Below, piece after piece: positions 15,424 through 24,417 of a stretch of DNA of 51,205 bases. Position numbers and translations under genes: made by a program. The number at the start of each line of letters is the position of its first letter. The stretch's first letter is position 1. Source of the stretch: Candidatus Poribacteria bacterium. GTDB taxonomy: Bacteria > Poribacteria > WGA-4E > WGA-3G. The notes under the pieces were generated by a model. The model was not told where the DNA came from. It saw only the letters and a program-made list of their open reading frames with translations, and did not search any database. The stretch is taken from positions 1 through 51,205 of the forward strand of contig JAPPFM010000029.1 of NCBI GenBank assembly GCA_028821605.1, read 5' to 3'.

Positions 15424-17256
15424 GTGGATACACGCCACTTATTAGTAGATGACATATTCGGAATAGATAACATTAGAAACTGTGAAGAATATGTCCTCTC
15501 AATACAAAGACGACTGGATAAAGCGGTTGCTGATGATGACACCAAAGGTATTCGTGAAACCTTTGACCTCTTGGCTAAAAGGTCAATGGCTGTAAAAATC
15601 TTGGCAATAAAACGGATTACCTCCGATAATAAAGGCAAGTATACAGCAGGAGTAGACGGAATAGCAATGCCAAAAGATGATAGGCAACTTCAGAATCAAA
15701 TGCGTCTAAAACTTTTAGACAAAATTGACATAATGAAGAAACCTAACGAAATCAAACGCATATACATTCCTAAACCCAACGGTAAGAAACGACCATTGGG
15801 AATACCTACTCTCATTGACAGAATTATCCAAGATATTCTCAGGACAGCGTTAGAACCAATAGTAGAATATCACTTCAGCAAGAACAGTTATGGCTTCAGA
15901 CCTAAGAAAAGTTGCCAAGACGCACAAGCACATCTTTTCAAGAAACTGGGACGAACTACCAGTCCCAAATATGTAGTTGAAGGAGATATAAAAGGGTGCT
16001 TTGATAATATAAATCACGAACATATTATCAACACTCTTTTAGAATGGCAAGTGCCGATATGGGCAACAGAAGTCATAATGAAAATGCTAAAATCAGATAT
16101 ATTCCACAATGGTGAAGTGTATGACAACGATACTGGGACTCCACAAGGCGGTGTAATATCACCATTACTCGCCAATGTAGCACTCACAACCCTTGACAAC
16201 TTTTGCGAAGAAAGATACGGGAATAAACAATGGAAAAACAAAAACACAGGTTTTTACGTTGTAAACCCTATCATCAGATATGCGGACGACTTCATAATCG
16301 TCAGTAAATCAGAACTTGAAGCAAAAGAAATAAAAAGGGAAATTGCCAAACACTTATCCGACAAAGTGGGACTAACCCTATCTGTAGAAAAGACAAAAAT
16401 CACTCATATAAAACATGGATTCAACTTTTTAGGATTCAACTTTAGGAAATATAAACCTAAAGGTAAAACAAGAACTCCAATAAAGAAATCCAAAAAGAGT
16501 GATTATGTCATGTTGATAGCACCTGAAAAGGATAAAGTCAAAAACCTCCTCCGAAGTATAAAGGATGTTTTAGACAAGAATAAATCTGCCACTCAAAAGG
16601 CGATAATTCATATTCTGAATCCCAAACTAAGAGGTTGGGGAATGTATTACAGATTTGTCTCAAGCAAAAAGGCATTTGCCAAAATTGACCATGAAGTTTG
16701 GCTAAAAACTTTCTGGTGGGCAAAGAGACGACATCCCAATAAATCAAAAGGTTGGGTAATTAGAAAATACTTTTCAGGTAAAGTAAAGAATCGTAAAGCA
16801 GTATTCAAGGATACTATTAGCAACTACGATATATTTACTTTAGCATATATACCTATCAAAAGACATGTCTTAGTCAACGGCAATATGAGGGTATATGACC
16901 AAAACCCTCATACTATAGAATACTGGAGGAAACGTGAATACACTAACGCATTCAAACAAATTGAAAGCGTCAGAATAGAAAAACTCTATAAAAGGCAAAA
17001 TGGTATCTGTGATTATTGTAATAAACCTATTACAACCACAGACATAAAAGAAAGAGAAATTCATATTCACCACATGAAACCTCGTTCTTTTGGTGGAAAC
17101 GAAAGTTATAGCAACCTAAAACTTCTCCACTCTGAATGCCATAGAGAACTTCACGTAAAACTCTCTCGTAAATATATGAGTGATTTAGTAGACAAAAAGG
17201 TAAAATACCTTATGTCTGAAAACATCGTCAATGTGTTGGAGAGCCGTGTGCGGTGA
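15424..17256 (+). CDS. ltrA: group II intron-encoded reverse transcriptase/maturase with HNH endonuclease
   Basis: The 610-residue protein starts at GTG 15424 with AGGTG upstream. The RT N-terminal motif KAVADDDTKGIRETFDLLAK leads to RT domains including KRPLGIPTLIDRIIQDILRT, YGFRPKKSCQDAQ, DIKGCFDNINH, GTPQGGVISPLLAN and the catalytic YADD near residues 286-289. The maturase X domain follows (residues about 370-460, with LRGWGMYYRF). The C-terminal HNH domain has CDYC, the IHIHHMKPRSFGG motif and SECHRELH (about 529-577). All key residues are present, so mobility and splicing look intact. Its last codons (ESRVR, stop) run into intron domain V. Confidence 0.93.
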   Translation: MDTRHLLVDDIFGIDNIRNCEEYVLSIQRRLDKAVADDDTKGIRETFDLLAKRSMAVKILAIKRITSDNKGKYTAGVDGIAMPKDDRQLQNQMRLKLLDKIDIMKKPNEIKRIYIPKPNGKKRPLGIPTLIDRIIQDILRTALEPIVEYHFSKNSYGFRPKKSCQDAQAHLFKKLGRTTSPKYVVEGDIKGCFDNINHEHIINTLLEWQVPIWATEVIMKMLKSDIFHNGEVYDNDTGTPQGGVISPLLANVALTTLDNFCEERYGNKQWKNKNTGFYVVNPIIRYADDFIIVSKSELEAKEIKREIAKHLSDKVGLTLSVEKTKITHIKHGFNFLGFNFRKYKPKGKTRTPIKKSKKSDYVMLIAPEKDKVKNLLRSIKDVLDKNKSATQKAIIHILNPKLRGWGMYYRFVSSKKAFAKIDHEVWLKTFWWAKRRHPNKSKGWVIRKYFSGKVKNRKAVFKDTISNYDIFTLAYIPIKRHVLVNGNMRVYDQNPHTIEYWRKREYTNAFKQIESVRIEKLYKRQNGICDYCNKPITTTDIKEREIHIHHMKPRSFGGNESYSNLKLLHSECHRELHVKLSRKYMSDLVDKKVKYLMSENIVNVLESRVR

Positions 17257-17315
17257 AAGTCGCACGCACGGTTCGGTGAGGGCTGTAGAGGGGCAACCCT
17301 CTACGGCTACTCTAC
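17241..17315 (+). ncRNA. group II intron domains V and VI
   Basis: GAGCCGTGTGCGGTGAAAGT begins the 34-base domain V hairpin (17241-17274), with the AGC catalytic triad, a GAAA tetraloop and the matching 3' arm ending ACGGTTC. Domain VI follows as the GTAGAGGG/CCCTCTAC stem with a GCAA loop. A 3' splice site after CTACTCTAC is likely. The RT ORF's TGA at 17254-17256 is inside the domain V loop region. Confidence 0.88.
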
Positions 17316-17372
17316 AAATATGGCTATCAGCCGGCGGCGATCAGTCATCAGTCTATTAATCATCGGTTCTCT

Positions 17373-17411
17373 ATCAGCAAAGACCGCGTTGACGACGCGA
17401 TCTTTGCTGAT
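17373..17411. repeat. long imperfect hairpin in the rpsR leader
   Basis: ATCAGCAAAGA...CGCGT pairs with ACGCG...TCTTTGCTGAT, giving a stem of about 16-17 base pairs with one small mismatch region. It is flanked by CAGTCATCAGTC- and TGATTGTTGATTGC-type low-complexity repeats like those before rpsF and dprA. It lies between the intron's 3' splice site and rpsR, so it would be in the spliced mRNA. Confidence 0.6.
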
Positions 17412-17462
17412 TGTTGATTGCTGACCACTGACGGCTTTACTAAAAAAAGGAACAGAACTGAT

Positions 17463-17663
17463 ATGGCATTCCGTCGTAGGCAGCGCTACCACAAAATCGA
17501 ATCTTTCGATTACAAAGATGTGGATACGCTGCGAAAATTTATTAATGAGCGTGGCAAAATTGTGAGTCGTCGGGTCACTGGACTCTCGGCGAAACAACAG
17601 CGAATGGTGACGCGTGCAGTGAAGCGCGCACGTAATATGGCACTGTTGCCGTTTACACGATAA
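17463..17663 (+). CDS. rpsR: 30S ribosomal protein S18
   Basis: The ATG at 17463 gives 66 residues beginning [19 protein letters not shown]. The S18 core follows with [20 protein letters not shown] and [20 protein letters not shown], ending LLPFTR. An in-frame upstream TTG at 17418 would add 15 non-homologous residues and is not used here. S18 pairs with S6 on the 30S platform, and S6 is encoded upstream in the same operon beyond the intron. It is slightly shorter than the common 70-80 residues because of a short N-terminus. Confidence 0.95.
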   Translation: MAFRRRQRYHKIESFDYKDVDTLRKFINERGKIVSRRVTGLSAKQQRMVTRAVKRARNMALLPFTR

Positions 17664-17725
17664 AAGTAGGGTTTATTAGGCGTAGAAGCCTGATTTCCCT
17701 ACTGAAATAGCGTAGGAATTCAATT

Positions 17726-18172
17726 ATGGAAGTAATTCTAAAGAAAAGTGTTGAAGGGCTTGGCGCGCCGGGGGATGTATTAAAGGTCGCAGATGGTTAT
17801 GCGCGTAACTATCTTCTCCCGATGCAACTGGCGGTGCATGCAACGGAACGGAACCGTCGCCACCTTGAGCACCAAAAACGAGTAATTGATCATCAAGAAG
17901 CGAAGGATAAAGAACGGGCACTTGAGATCGCCTCACAGGTTACTGGTGTTACATGCACACTGAGCAGGCGTGCTGGTGAAAATGACCGTCTCTTCGGATC
18001 TGTCACTTCTATGGATATTGCAGAGAGTTTACGAGCTCAAGGGTTTGATCTGGAACGACGGTTTTTTGAACTTGCAGAACCGATCCGTGAACTTGGTGTG
18101 TTCATGGTGCCAGTCAAGTTGCATACGGATGTTGTTGTTGAACTCCAGATTGTTGTTGAACGTGAAGAGTAA
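17726..18172 (+). CDS. rplI: 50S ribosomal protein L9
   Basis: This 148-residue protein starts MEVILKKSVEGLGAPGDVLK and continues VADGYARNYLLPMQLAV, the conserved L9 N-terminal 23S rRNA-binding domain. A connecting helix (NRRHLEHQKRVIDHQEAKDK) leads to a C-terminal domain with NDRLFGSVTSMDIAESL. The length is exactly typical. TAGGAAT precedes the ATG, and dnaB starts 3 bases after the stop. Confidence 0.97.
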   Translation: MEVILKKSVEGLGAPGDVLKVADGYARNYLLPMQLAVHATERNRRHLEHQKRVIDHQEAKDKERALEIASQVTGVTCTLSRRAGENDRLFGSVTSMDIAESLRAQGFDLERRFFELAEPIRELGVFMVPVKLHTDVVVELQIVVEREE

Positions 18173-18174
18173 TT

Positions 18175-19506
18175 ATGCAGGTGCAAGCGATAGACACCCT
18201 TTCTGACAAGGAAGCTGAACAGGCAGTGCTTGGCGCGATGATGACTGAAAAGTCGGTAATTCCTCAGGTAATTAATCTACTCGGGCATACCTCTGACGCA
18301 TTTTTTACGACCGACCATCAGCTTATCTACGCAGCCATCCTTGCTGTATATGACCGCGTTAGCAATGCGGATCCGCTTCTTGTTGCCGATGAATTGAAAC
18401 GGACGGATCAAATCAATCGGGCGGGGGGTGCTGGCTACCTGTATGAACTCCAAGCCCCCATTGTGGAGACGGAAAGTACGGAGTTTTATGCGGATATTTT
18501 GCATGAGAAGGCGACGCGGCGTCGGTTGACCCAAGCGGGAGGGCAGATTCGTGAACTTGCTCAGGATGAAACCGTAGAACTGACAGAGATTCTCAATCAA
18601 TCGCAGGAAGCCGTCTTTGAACTCGGGCAAAATGACTCCCAACGCGGATTTCATTCTATCCGTCCGTTGATTACAACGAGTATAGATGCAATAGAAAAAC
18701 TCTACCACAAAGCCGATCGGTTCTTAGGGGTGCCGACCGGCTTTATGGATTTTGACCACATGACATCGGGGTTGCAACCGGGTAATTTTATCATCATCGC
18801 TGCGCGACCGAGTATGGGAAAAACGACCTTAGTGCTAAATATGGCACAAAACGTCGCTCTTGAACAGGAGCGTCCAGTTGCCATCTTTAGCCTTGAGATG
18901 CCTGCCCAGGATATTGTCATGCGGATGTTATCCGCGGAAGCCCGCATTGATTTTGGACGGCTCCGAACCGGTAATTTCAGTGAAGATTATTGGAGACCCT
19001 TAACCGAAGGCGCGAGTCGGTTGGCTGAAGCACCTATCCTCATTAACGATAACCGGGGACTTACCGTTCAGGGACTACGCGCCGAAGGGCGACGGTTGAA
19101 AGGCGAACACAATGATCTCGCACTCATTATCGTTGACTACCTGCAGTTGTTAAGAGGGACGGGCAGATATAACGCTCGCGAACAGGAGATTTCCGAAATT
19201 TCACGTGCTTTGAAAGTCCTCGCGTGGGAACTCAATGTTCCGATTATTGCTTGCTCGCAGTTGAGCCGTGAAGTTGAACGTCGTCCGGATAAGCAACCGC
19301 AGCTTTCAGATTTACGCGAATCCGGGGCAATTGAGCAGGATGCTGACATCGTTGCATTTTTGTACCGAGAAGATTATTACGAAGAAGAAGATGCCGGAGA
19401 TAGGGTTGAAGCGAACCTGATGATTAAGAAACAGCGTAACGGGCCAACCGGTACAGTCGTTCTTTATTTTACTAAAAAGCAGATGCGATTTGAAAATCCT
19501 AATTAG
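18175..19506 (+). CDS. dnaB: replicative DNA helicase DnaB
   Basis: DnaB is the ring helicase that unwinds DNA at the replication fork. The 443 residues have the N-terminal collar domain (EAEQAVLGAMMTE and FTTDHQLIYAAI) and the RecA-like domain with Walker A AARPSMGKTTLVLNMA near residues 209-224, Walker B LIIVDYLQLL, and ACSQLSREVERRPDKQPQLSDLRESGAIEQD, the DnaB motifs 4-5 region. No intein is present. It follows rplI closely, as in many bacteria. Confidence 0.96.
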   Translation: MQVQAIDTLSDKEAEQAVLGAMMTEKSVIPQVINLLGHTSDAFFTTDHQLIYAAILAVYDRVSNADPLLVADELKRTDQINRAGGAGYLYELQAPIVETESTEFYADILHEKATRRRLTQAGGQIRELAQDETVELTEILNQSQEAVFELGQNDSQRGFHSIRPLITTSIDAIEKLYHKADRFLGVPTGFMDFDHMTSGLQPGNFIIIAARPSMGKTTLVLNMAQNVALEQERPVAIFSLEMPAQDIVMRMLSAEARIDFGRLRTGNFSEDYWRPLTEGASRLAEAPILINDNRGLTVQGLRAEGRRLKGEHNDLALIIVDYLQLLRGTGRYNAREQEISEISRALKVLAWELNVPIIACSQLSREVERRPDKQPQLSDLRESGAIEQDADIVAFLYREDYYEEEDAGDRVEANLMIKKQRNGPTGTVVLYFTKKQMRFENPN

Positions 19507-19514
19507 ACAAAAAT

Positions 19515-20339
19515 ATGAATCAGCAATCCACTACAAGTGAAGCCTCTGGTGGTTTCCCTGATTTAATTAAGATTCGGTTGCATAATGTGCTTTCCGAGAT
19601 AGGACAAGCCTTTACGCTCTTTTTTCAAACCCTTATTCAAATTTTCCGTCCTCCTTTTCAATTCGATCTGTTAGTTAAGCAGTTATTGTTAATCGGTTTC
19701 AACTCTTTGGCTGTTGTCATTGTCTCGGGGTTCTTCACGGGAATGGTGTTGGGTGTGCAGGGGTACATTCAACTCAAACCTTATGCGGTGGAAGGCTCGG
19801 TAGCGAGATTTGTCTGTGTGTCAGTTGTGAAAGAACTCGGTCCGATGATTACGGCGTTCGTGCTTGCGGGACGTATCGGGGCATCGATTACTGCTGAACT
19901 TTCAACGATGAAGGTTACGGAACAAATTGATGCGCTTGAGGTGATGGGTACAAATCCGGTCAAGTATTTGGTTGTGCCGCGTTTTCTTGCTTGTTCTATG
20001 ATGTTACCGACGCTTACCATCTACTCAACGTTTGCAGGCATCGCTGGGGGTTTTATTGCTGTTGTCACCCTATTCGATGTAAATGGATACTTTTTCCTCT
20101 TGGAAGTACAAAAGAATCTTTTTGTTGGAAGCGTTCTCATTAGTTTAATTAAAGCAACCTCTTTTGGGATGGCAATTGCTGCAGTCGGATGCTATAAGGG
20201 TTTCAGTATCCCGACTGCGGGTGGTGCTGAAGGTGTTGGCACTGCTACAACGGGTTCTGCTGTTATTTCACTTGTTGCTATTCTTGTTCTGGATTTTGTC
20301 TTGAATCATATCCTCTTTAATATCCTGGGGTTGGTATAA
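19515..20339 (+). CDS. mlaE: MlaE-family lipid ABC transporter permease
   Basis: The 274-residue inner-membrane protein has the MlaE/YrbE fold with about five to six membrane segments. The signature region reads VKELGPMITAFVLAGRIGAS followed by ITAELSTMKVTEQIDALEVMG, including the conserved EQIDAL. It is the permease of a complex moving phospholipids between inner and outer membranes. It starts 8 bases after dnaB and is followed by the ATPase and the MCE protein. That order is standard, and the operon appears complete for the inner-membrane part; MlaB and MlaC are not seen. Confidence 0.93.
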   Translation: MNQQSTTSEASGGFPDLIKIRLHNVLSEIGQAFTLFFQTLIQIFRPPFQFDLLVKQLLLIGFNSLAVVIVSGFFTGMVLGVQGYIQLKPYAVEGSVARFVCVSVVKELGPMITAFVLAGRIGASITAELSTMKVTEQIDALEVMGTNPVKYLVVPRFLACSMMLPTLTIYSTFAGIAGGFIAVVTLFDVNGYFFLLEVQKNLFVGSVLISLIKATSFGMAIAAVGCYKGFSIPTAGGAEGVGTATTGSAVISLVAILVLDFVLNHILFNILGLV

Positions 20340-20433
20340 TCAGCGCGGATTCGCCCAGAGTTTACCCTACGAGGACATCGGACCCGCGAAAATAAATGTT
20401 TCTTGTTTCATTTCTTGCGCTAAGGCAAAAAAT

Positions 20434-21213
20434 ATGATTTCGATTAAAAATGTCGCTAAAAATTTTGGGGGCAAAAACGTTTTGAACGGGCTGAGTCTTG
20501 AGATTCCGCGTGGTGAGACGCTCGTGATTATGGGACAAAGTGGGTGTGGTAAAAGTGTACTTCTCAAAATTATCACAGGGTTAATTCCCGCCGATTCCGG
20601 TGAAATTTGGTTTGATGGTACAGAAATATCAAATCTGAAAACGAAAAAAATGAATGTCCTCCGCCGCAAAATTGGGATGCTGTTTCAGTCTGCTGCCCTT
20701 TTTGATTCCATGACTGTCGCGGAAAACATCGCTTTTATGCTTGATCAACATACAAATCTTGGCAAGCAAGAGATGCGTAAGGTTGTTGATGAAAAGCTCA
20801 GCCTTGTTGATTTAGAGGGGGTTCAAGACTTACGACCCGCCGAATTAAGCGGTGGCATGCGGAAACGGGTTGGTCTCGCGCGTGCGCTCGCGTTTGAACC
20901 GGAAGTTATTCTTTATGATGAACCCACAACCGGACTTGATCCGGTTACCTGTACTGAGATTAATCAATTGATTAGTGACCTCCACGAAAGGCTGCAAGTC
21001 ACCTCCGTTGTGGTGACGCATGATATGCACAGTGCCTTCAGTGTTGCTACACGAATGGCTATGATTCATGATGGTGAAAAGATCGCGGACGGCAGCCCAG
21101 ATGAGATCATTAACATCGATAATCCGATTTTGCAACAGTTCATCCTATTTGGAGCACCAGACCAGATTCTGAACATGGAAAATCCCATTTTGAAAACATA
21201 TTTGGGGAGATAG
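20434..21213 (+). CDS. mlaF: MlaF-family ABC transporter ATP-binding protein
   Basis: The 259-residue ATPase has Walker A GQSGCGKSVLLK, Q-loop MLFQSAALFDSMTV, signature LSGGMRKRVGLARAL, Walker B VILYDEPTTGLDP and the switch His in VVVTHDM. The match to the Mla/Ttg2A subfamily is good (SAALFDSMTVAENIAF). AAGG lies about 10 bases before the ATG at 20434. The C-terminus contains a duplicated short segment (NIDNPILQQFILFGAPDQ and NMENPILKTYLGR), which may be a lineage-specific extension. Confidence 0.93.
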   Translation: MISIKNVAKNFGGKNVLNGLSLEIPRGETLVIMGQSGCGKSVLLKIITGLIPADSGEIWFDGTEISNLKTKKMNVLRRKIGMLFQSAALFDSMTVAENIAFMLDQHTNLGKQEMRKVVDEKLSLVDLEGVQDLRPAELSGGMRKRVGLARALAFEPEVILYDEPTTGLDPVTCTEINQLISDLHERLQVTSVVVTHDMHSAFSVATRMAMIHDGEKIADGSPDEIINIDNPILQQFILFGAPDQILNMENPILKTYLGR

Positions 21214-21219
21214 GATCGT

Positions 21220-22782
21220 ATGAACTTTTGGACCGCATCTGTAAAAGTCGGTGTAATGATTCTAATAGCGGTCGTCTTCTTGACGATCCTCCTTACAAAT
21301 GCTGAGAATTGGCCGTGGGCGACTGCTGGAGATGACTTGAGTTTCCAATTTCGATCTGTCAATGGGCTTTATGTCGGGGCAGGTGTTTACCTATCTGGTG
21401 TCTCTATCGGCAAAGTGACGGCTATTGAGCTCCGCCCTGAGACTGATAATGTTCACATCAGGGCGAAAGTCAAAAACGGATTTGAATGGCTGAGAGAGGG
21501 GTGTGGTGCCAGGATTTCTATGAATGGGTTTGTCGGTGAAATTTATATCGCCCTTGACAATGGACCGATTGGGAATCCACTTTTAAAACCGGCGAATCTC
21601 CCAATTGTCGGCAAAGACCCGGTTAATGCTTTGGAACTTCTCGAACAGACAAGTGCTGGCATGACGCAGGCAATTGAACTTACAACTGCTGCAAATGAGG
21701 TGCTCCAAGCAAATCAAGAAGCAATTCAGCTCGCCATCAAGGAAATTCGGGAAGTTGTCGCACTTACCGGTAAGACTATTGAGAATTTGAGTATTGATTC
21801 TCAAAAGACGGTAGACACGTTAACAAAACTTGCTTTAGAAAACGACAAACGCTTTCAGGACACCCTTTTAAAAGTAAATAGCCTTATTACGCAGTTGGAG
21901 GGGGATTCGCTCATGGTGAGCAGCCACGTGACGGACATTACACGTGAGCTCCTGCGATTGCTCAATCAGAATTCGCCGAAACTCAATACTATCTTTACTG
22001 ATATCCGTGCGACGACATCAGAATTTCGGCAGATAGCACAGAATTTTCGGATGGATTTTAACACGTTAGCTGCTCAGGTTTCCGCGCTTGTTTCACAAAG
22101 CAGTGATGCTATTAAAACGGGAGAAGCCAACATTGAACCAATCTTAGAAAACCTGCGAACAACAACAGCCGCAGTCGCTTCATTGGAGGCAAATATCAGT
22201 CGTCTCCTTGATACATTGAACGAAGGAGAAGGCACCGTTGCGAAACTCTTGAACACATCGGAGCCTCTTGAAGATGTCCAGCGCACCTTGCAAGATTTCG
22301 GTCAAGCGATGAACGCAGTAACAGAACTCTCTCAACGAACCGAAGAACGGTTACAGATTTTTGAACTACCACAAGTCAGATGGGATTACGAACTCCGCTA
22401 TTTAAGTCTCGAAGAGCGACTCTATAACGAATTGGCATTTTCACTCTTTCAGCGACCCAATGCGCGGTATAGGTTCGGGGTGGGTATTCGGGACGAGAAG
22501 GCTCGATTTGAACTTCAGTATGAACACGATGTGACCGATTTTCTCCGCGCACGTGCCGGAATCATGCGTGCCAAAGTCGGTGCTGGCTTGGATTTGTGGT
22601 TGTGGTCCCGACGCTTCGGTATCAGCGTGGAAGGAGTGGGATTGACGAGTAGGGAACCGGAACTGAACACAGAAGTGGCATTCCGGTTTTTCCGATATGG
22701 ACAATTTCTTGTTGGAGCCGAAAATTTGACGGGTGAACGACGTTGGACGACAGGATTCCGTTTTTTCACGGGTGAGTGGTAG
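21220..22782 (+). CDS. mlaD: MlaD-family MCE protein with long helical and beta-rich C-terminus
   Basis: The 520-residue protein has an N-terminal anchor (VKVGVMILIAVVFLTILL) and one MCE domain (about residues 42-120, with VNGLYVGAGVYLSGVSIGKV and GFVGEIYIALDNG). Residues about 140-375 form a long helical, needle-like segment (repeated heptad-like TTAAN, LTGKTIENLS and similar). The C-terminal 140 residues are beta-rich with alternating aromatic residues (ELAFSLFQRPNARYRFGVG, FRFFRYGQFLVGAENLTG) and end in an aromatic residue, reminiscent of an outer-membrane barrel segment. It is much longer than E. coli MlaD (183 residues). This may bridge the periplasm, an inference from the layout. Confidence 0.85.
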   Translation: MNFWTASVKVGVMILIAVVFLTILLTNAENWPWATAGDDLSFQFRSVNGLYVGAGVYLSGVSIGKVTAIELRPETDNVHIRAKVKNGFEWLREGCGARISMNGFVGEIYIALDNGPIGNPLLKPANLPIVGKDPVNALELLEQTSAGMTQAIELTTAANEVLQANQEAIQLAIKEIREVVALTGKTIENLSIDSQKTVDTLTKLALENDKRFQDTLLKVNSLITQLEGDSLMVSSHVTDITRELLRLLNQNSPKLNTIFTDIRATTSEFRQIAQNFRMDFNTLAAQVSALVSQSSDAIKTGEANIEPILENLRTTTAAVASLEANISRLLDTLNEGEGTVAKLLNTSEPLEDVQRTLQDFGQAMNAVTELSQRTEERLQIFELPQVRWDYELRYLSLEERLYNELAFSLFQRPNARYRFGVGIRDEKARFELQYEHDVTDFLRARAGIMRAKVGAGLDLWLWSRRFGISVEGVGLTSREPELNTEVAFRFFRYGQFLVGAENLTGERRWTTGFRFFTGEW

Positions 22783-22856
22783 TGTTAGCAATGGGCTTTT
22801 GGGAAGATACTCTGTTTCAAACCACATCAATAACGACGTGATTGGTAACATCGCAG

Positions 22857-24218
22857 ATGGCACGAGAGAAACGTAAATTTGTCTGTCAAGAATGTGGATA
22901 TATAACCCCAAAGACACTGGGACGGTGTCCAAGTTGTAGGAGTTGGCAAAGCTTTGCCGAAGAGATAGAGACGCTTGACACGCCATCAAAACATCGCGGT
23001 ATTGGACAAGCCGCTCGTGGTCCTGAACCTATCTCGAAAGTTACAGCGAACGAAGTAGAACGGCATCTAACTGGGATGTTGGAGTTTGACAGGGTACTCG
23101 GTGGCGGAATTGTGCCTGGCTCTGTGGTACTCATTGGTGGTGACCCAGGAATAGGCAAATCTACGTTGTTACTACAAGCGGGTGATGCGCTAAGCCAGAA
23201 CTATGGAGATGTACTTTACGTTTCTGGTGAGGAATCTGTTAGCCAAACGAAACTCCGGGCGAATCGACTCGGTGTTGTGTCTGATACGCTTTATGTATTA
23301 TGTGAAAATAATTTGGAGCAGATTCAGAAATATATTGAGGAACGAGAACCGAAAGTCGTCATCGTAGATTCTATCCAGACGGTTTATTTATCAAATATTC
23401 CATCGGCACCTGGGAGTGTTACACAGATTCGTGAGTGTGCTGGGCATCTCTTGATTTGTGCAAAGAATCGGAATATTCCAGTATTTCTCGTTGGGCATGT
23501 AACGAAGGAGGGAGCACTCGCTGGTCCTCGTGTCTTGGAACACATGGTGGATACCGTTCTCTATTTTGAAGGCGAACAACATCACATCTATCGTATTCTC
23601 AGAGCGATCAAGAATCGATTCGGTTCGACGAATGAACTGGGTATCTTTGAAATGCAGAGTACAGGGCTTGCAGATGTGATGAACCCGTCGGAACTTTTTT
23701 TGAGTAACAGAGAGGAAGAGGTTTCAGGTTCTGTCGTTGTTTCAAGTATGGAGGGAACACGTCCTTTGCTCATGGAGGTGCAGGCACTCGTTGTACCTAC
23801 CAACCACGGAAATCCTCGTAATACAGCAACTGGGGTAGATCGGCATCGGATTGCCTTATTCATCGCTGTACTCAACAAACGCGTGGGGATTGATGTAGGA
23901 GATGCTGATGTTTTTGTTAACATTACTGGTGGATTGCGCATTGATGAACCCGGTATTGATCTGGGTGTTCTGATGGCGATATCCTCAAGCCATCGGGATA
24001 TTCCTGTGGATAGACACACTGTTGTGATTGGAGAGGTTGGGCTTGGTGGCGAGATTCGACCCGTAACACATGTTGAGAGACGAATTCGAGAAGCCGCAAA
24101 GTTAGGTTTCAGACGAGTTGTCTTTCCCGAATACAACCGTAAAGGTTTGGAAATTGATGAGAATATTGAACTGGTGGGTGTCAGTGACGTATATGACAGT
24201 TTAGGTGCTTTACTATAA
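22857..24218 (+). CDS. radA: DNA repair protein RadA (Sms)
   Basis: RadA is a RecA/DnaB-like helicase for recombination branch migration. The ATG at 22857 (453 residues) is preferred to the TTG at 22842, because the family begins just before the zinc motif. Features are the C4 zinc finger CQECGYITPKTLGRCPSC, Walker A GGDPGIGKSTLL near residues 94-105, the RadA-specific KNRFG near 251 and a Lon-type C-terminal domain with RIALFIAVLNKRVGIDVGD. All expected motifs are present. It begins the radA-yacL-ispD-ispF-cysS cluster known from Firmicutes and others. Confidence 0.95.
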   Translation: MAREKRKFVCQECGYITPKTLGRCPSCRSWQSFAEEIETLDTPSKHRGIGQAARGPEPISKVTANEVERHLTGMLEFDRVLGGGIVPGSVVLIGGDPGIGKSTLLLQAGDALSQNYGDVLYVSGEESVSQTKLRANRLGVVSDTLYVLCENNLEQIQKYIEEREPKVVIVDSIQTVYLSNIPSAPGSVTQIRECAGHLLICAKNRNIPVFLVGHVTKEGALAGPRVLEHMVDTVLYFEGEQHHIYRILRAIKNRFGSTNELGIFEMQSTGLADVMNPSELFLSNREEEVSGSVVVSSMEGTRPLLMEVQALVVPTNHGNPRNTATGVDRHRIALFIAVLNKRVGIDVGDADVFVNITGGLRIDEPGIDLGVLMAISSSHRDIPVDRHTVVIGEVGLGGEIRPVTHVERRIREAAKLGFRRVVFPEYNRKGLEIDENIELVGVSDVYDSLGALL

Positions 24219-24230
24219 ATAGAACTTACG

Positions 24231-24353
24231 CGATTTTCTGATAACTACGGACATTCCACACGCCGCTGGCGAGGTTTCTAGAGGAAATCCGCAGAAATAC
24301 GCAGAAACACCCAAGCAAAAACACCTCGCCAGCAACGGAGCTGCGTAAGTCCT
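24231..24353. mobile_element. MITE-like element, family 2, copy B
   Basis: It starts AGAACTTACGCGATTTTCTG and ends GCTGCGTAAGTCCT, so the terminal inverted repeat matches the family with two changes. The core GCCGCTGGCGAGGTTTCTAG is followed by an insertion containing CGCAGAAATACGCAGAAACAC before ACACCTCGCCAGC. It begins 12 bases after the radA stop. Confidence 0.75.
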
Positions 24354-24417
24354 GATAAACTGTTTTTCAGGTTACTTTTGGAGGCAGAGAGCCGAAAGGT
24401 CATTACCTGTTTTTCTT

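Larger units (their letters stand above)
14929..17315 (+). mobile_element. group II intron with reverse transcriptase ORF, inserted between ssb and rpsR
   Basis: The intron is about 2.39 kb. The 5' boundary is placed near GTAGCG at 14929, an approximate match to the GUGYG consensus; the 3' end is placed at CTACTCTAC (17315), fitting the usual YAY ending. Domain I-III RNA fills 14929-15420, which has no other gene. The ORF is in domain IV, and domains V and VI are listed separately. It lies on the same strand as the ribosomal operon, 15 bases after the ssb stop, so it can be spliced from the polycistronic mRNA. The RT and HNH features suit the chloroplast-like (CL) bacterial class. Confidence 0.85.
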
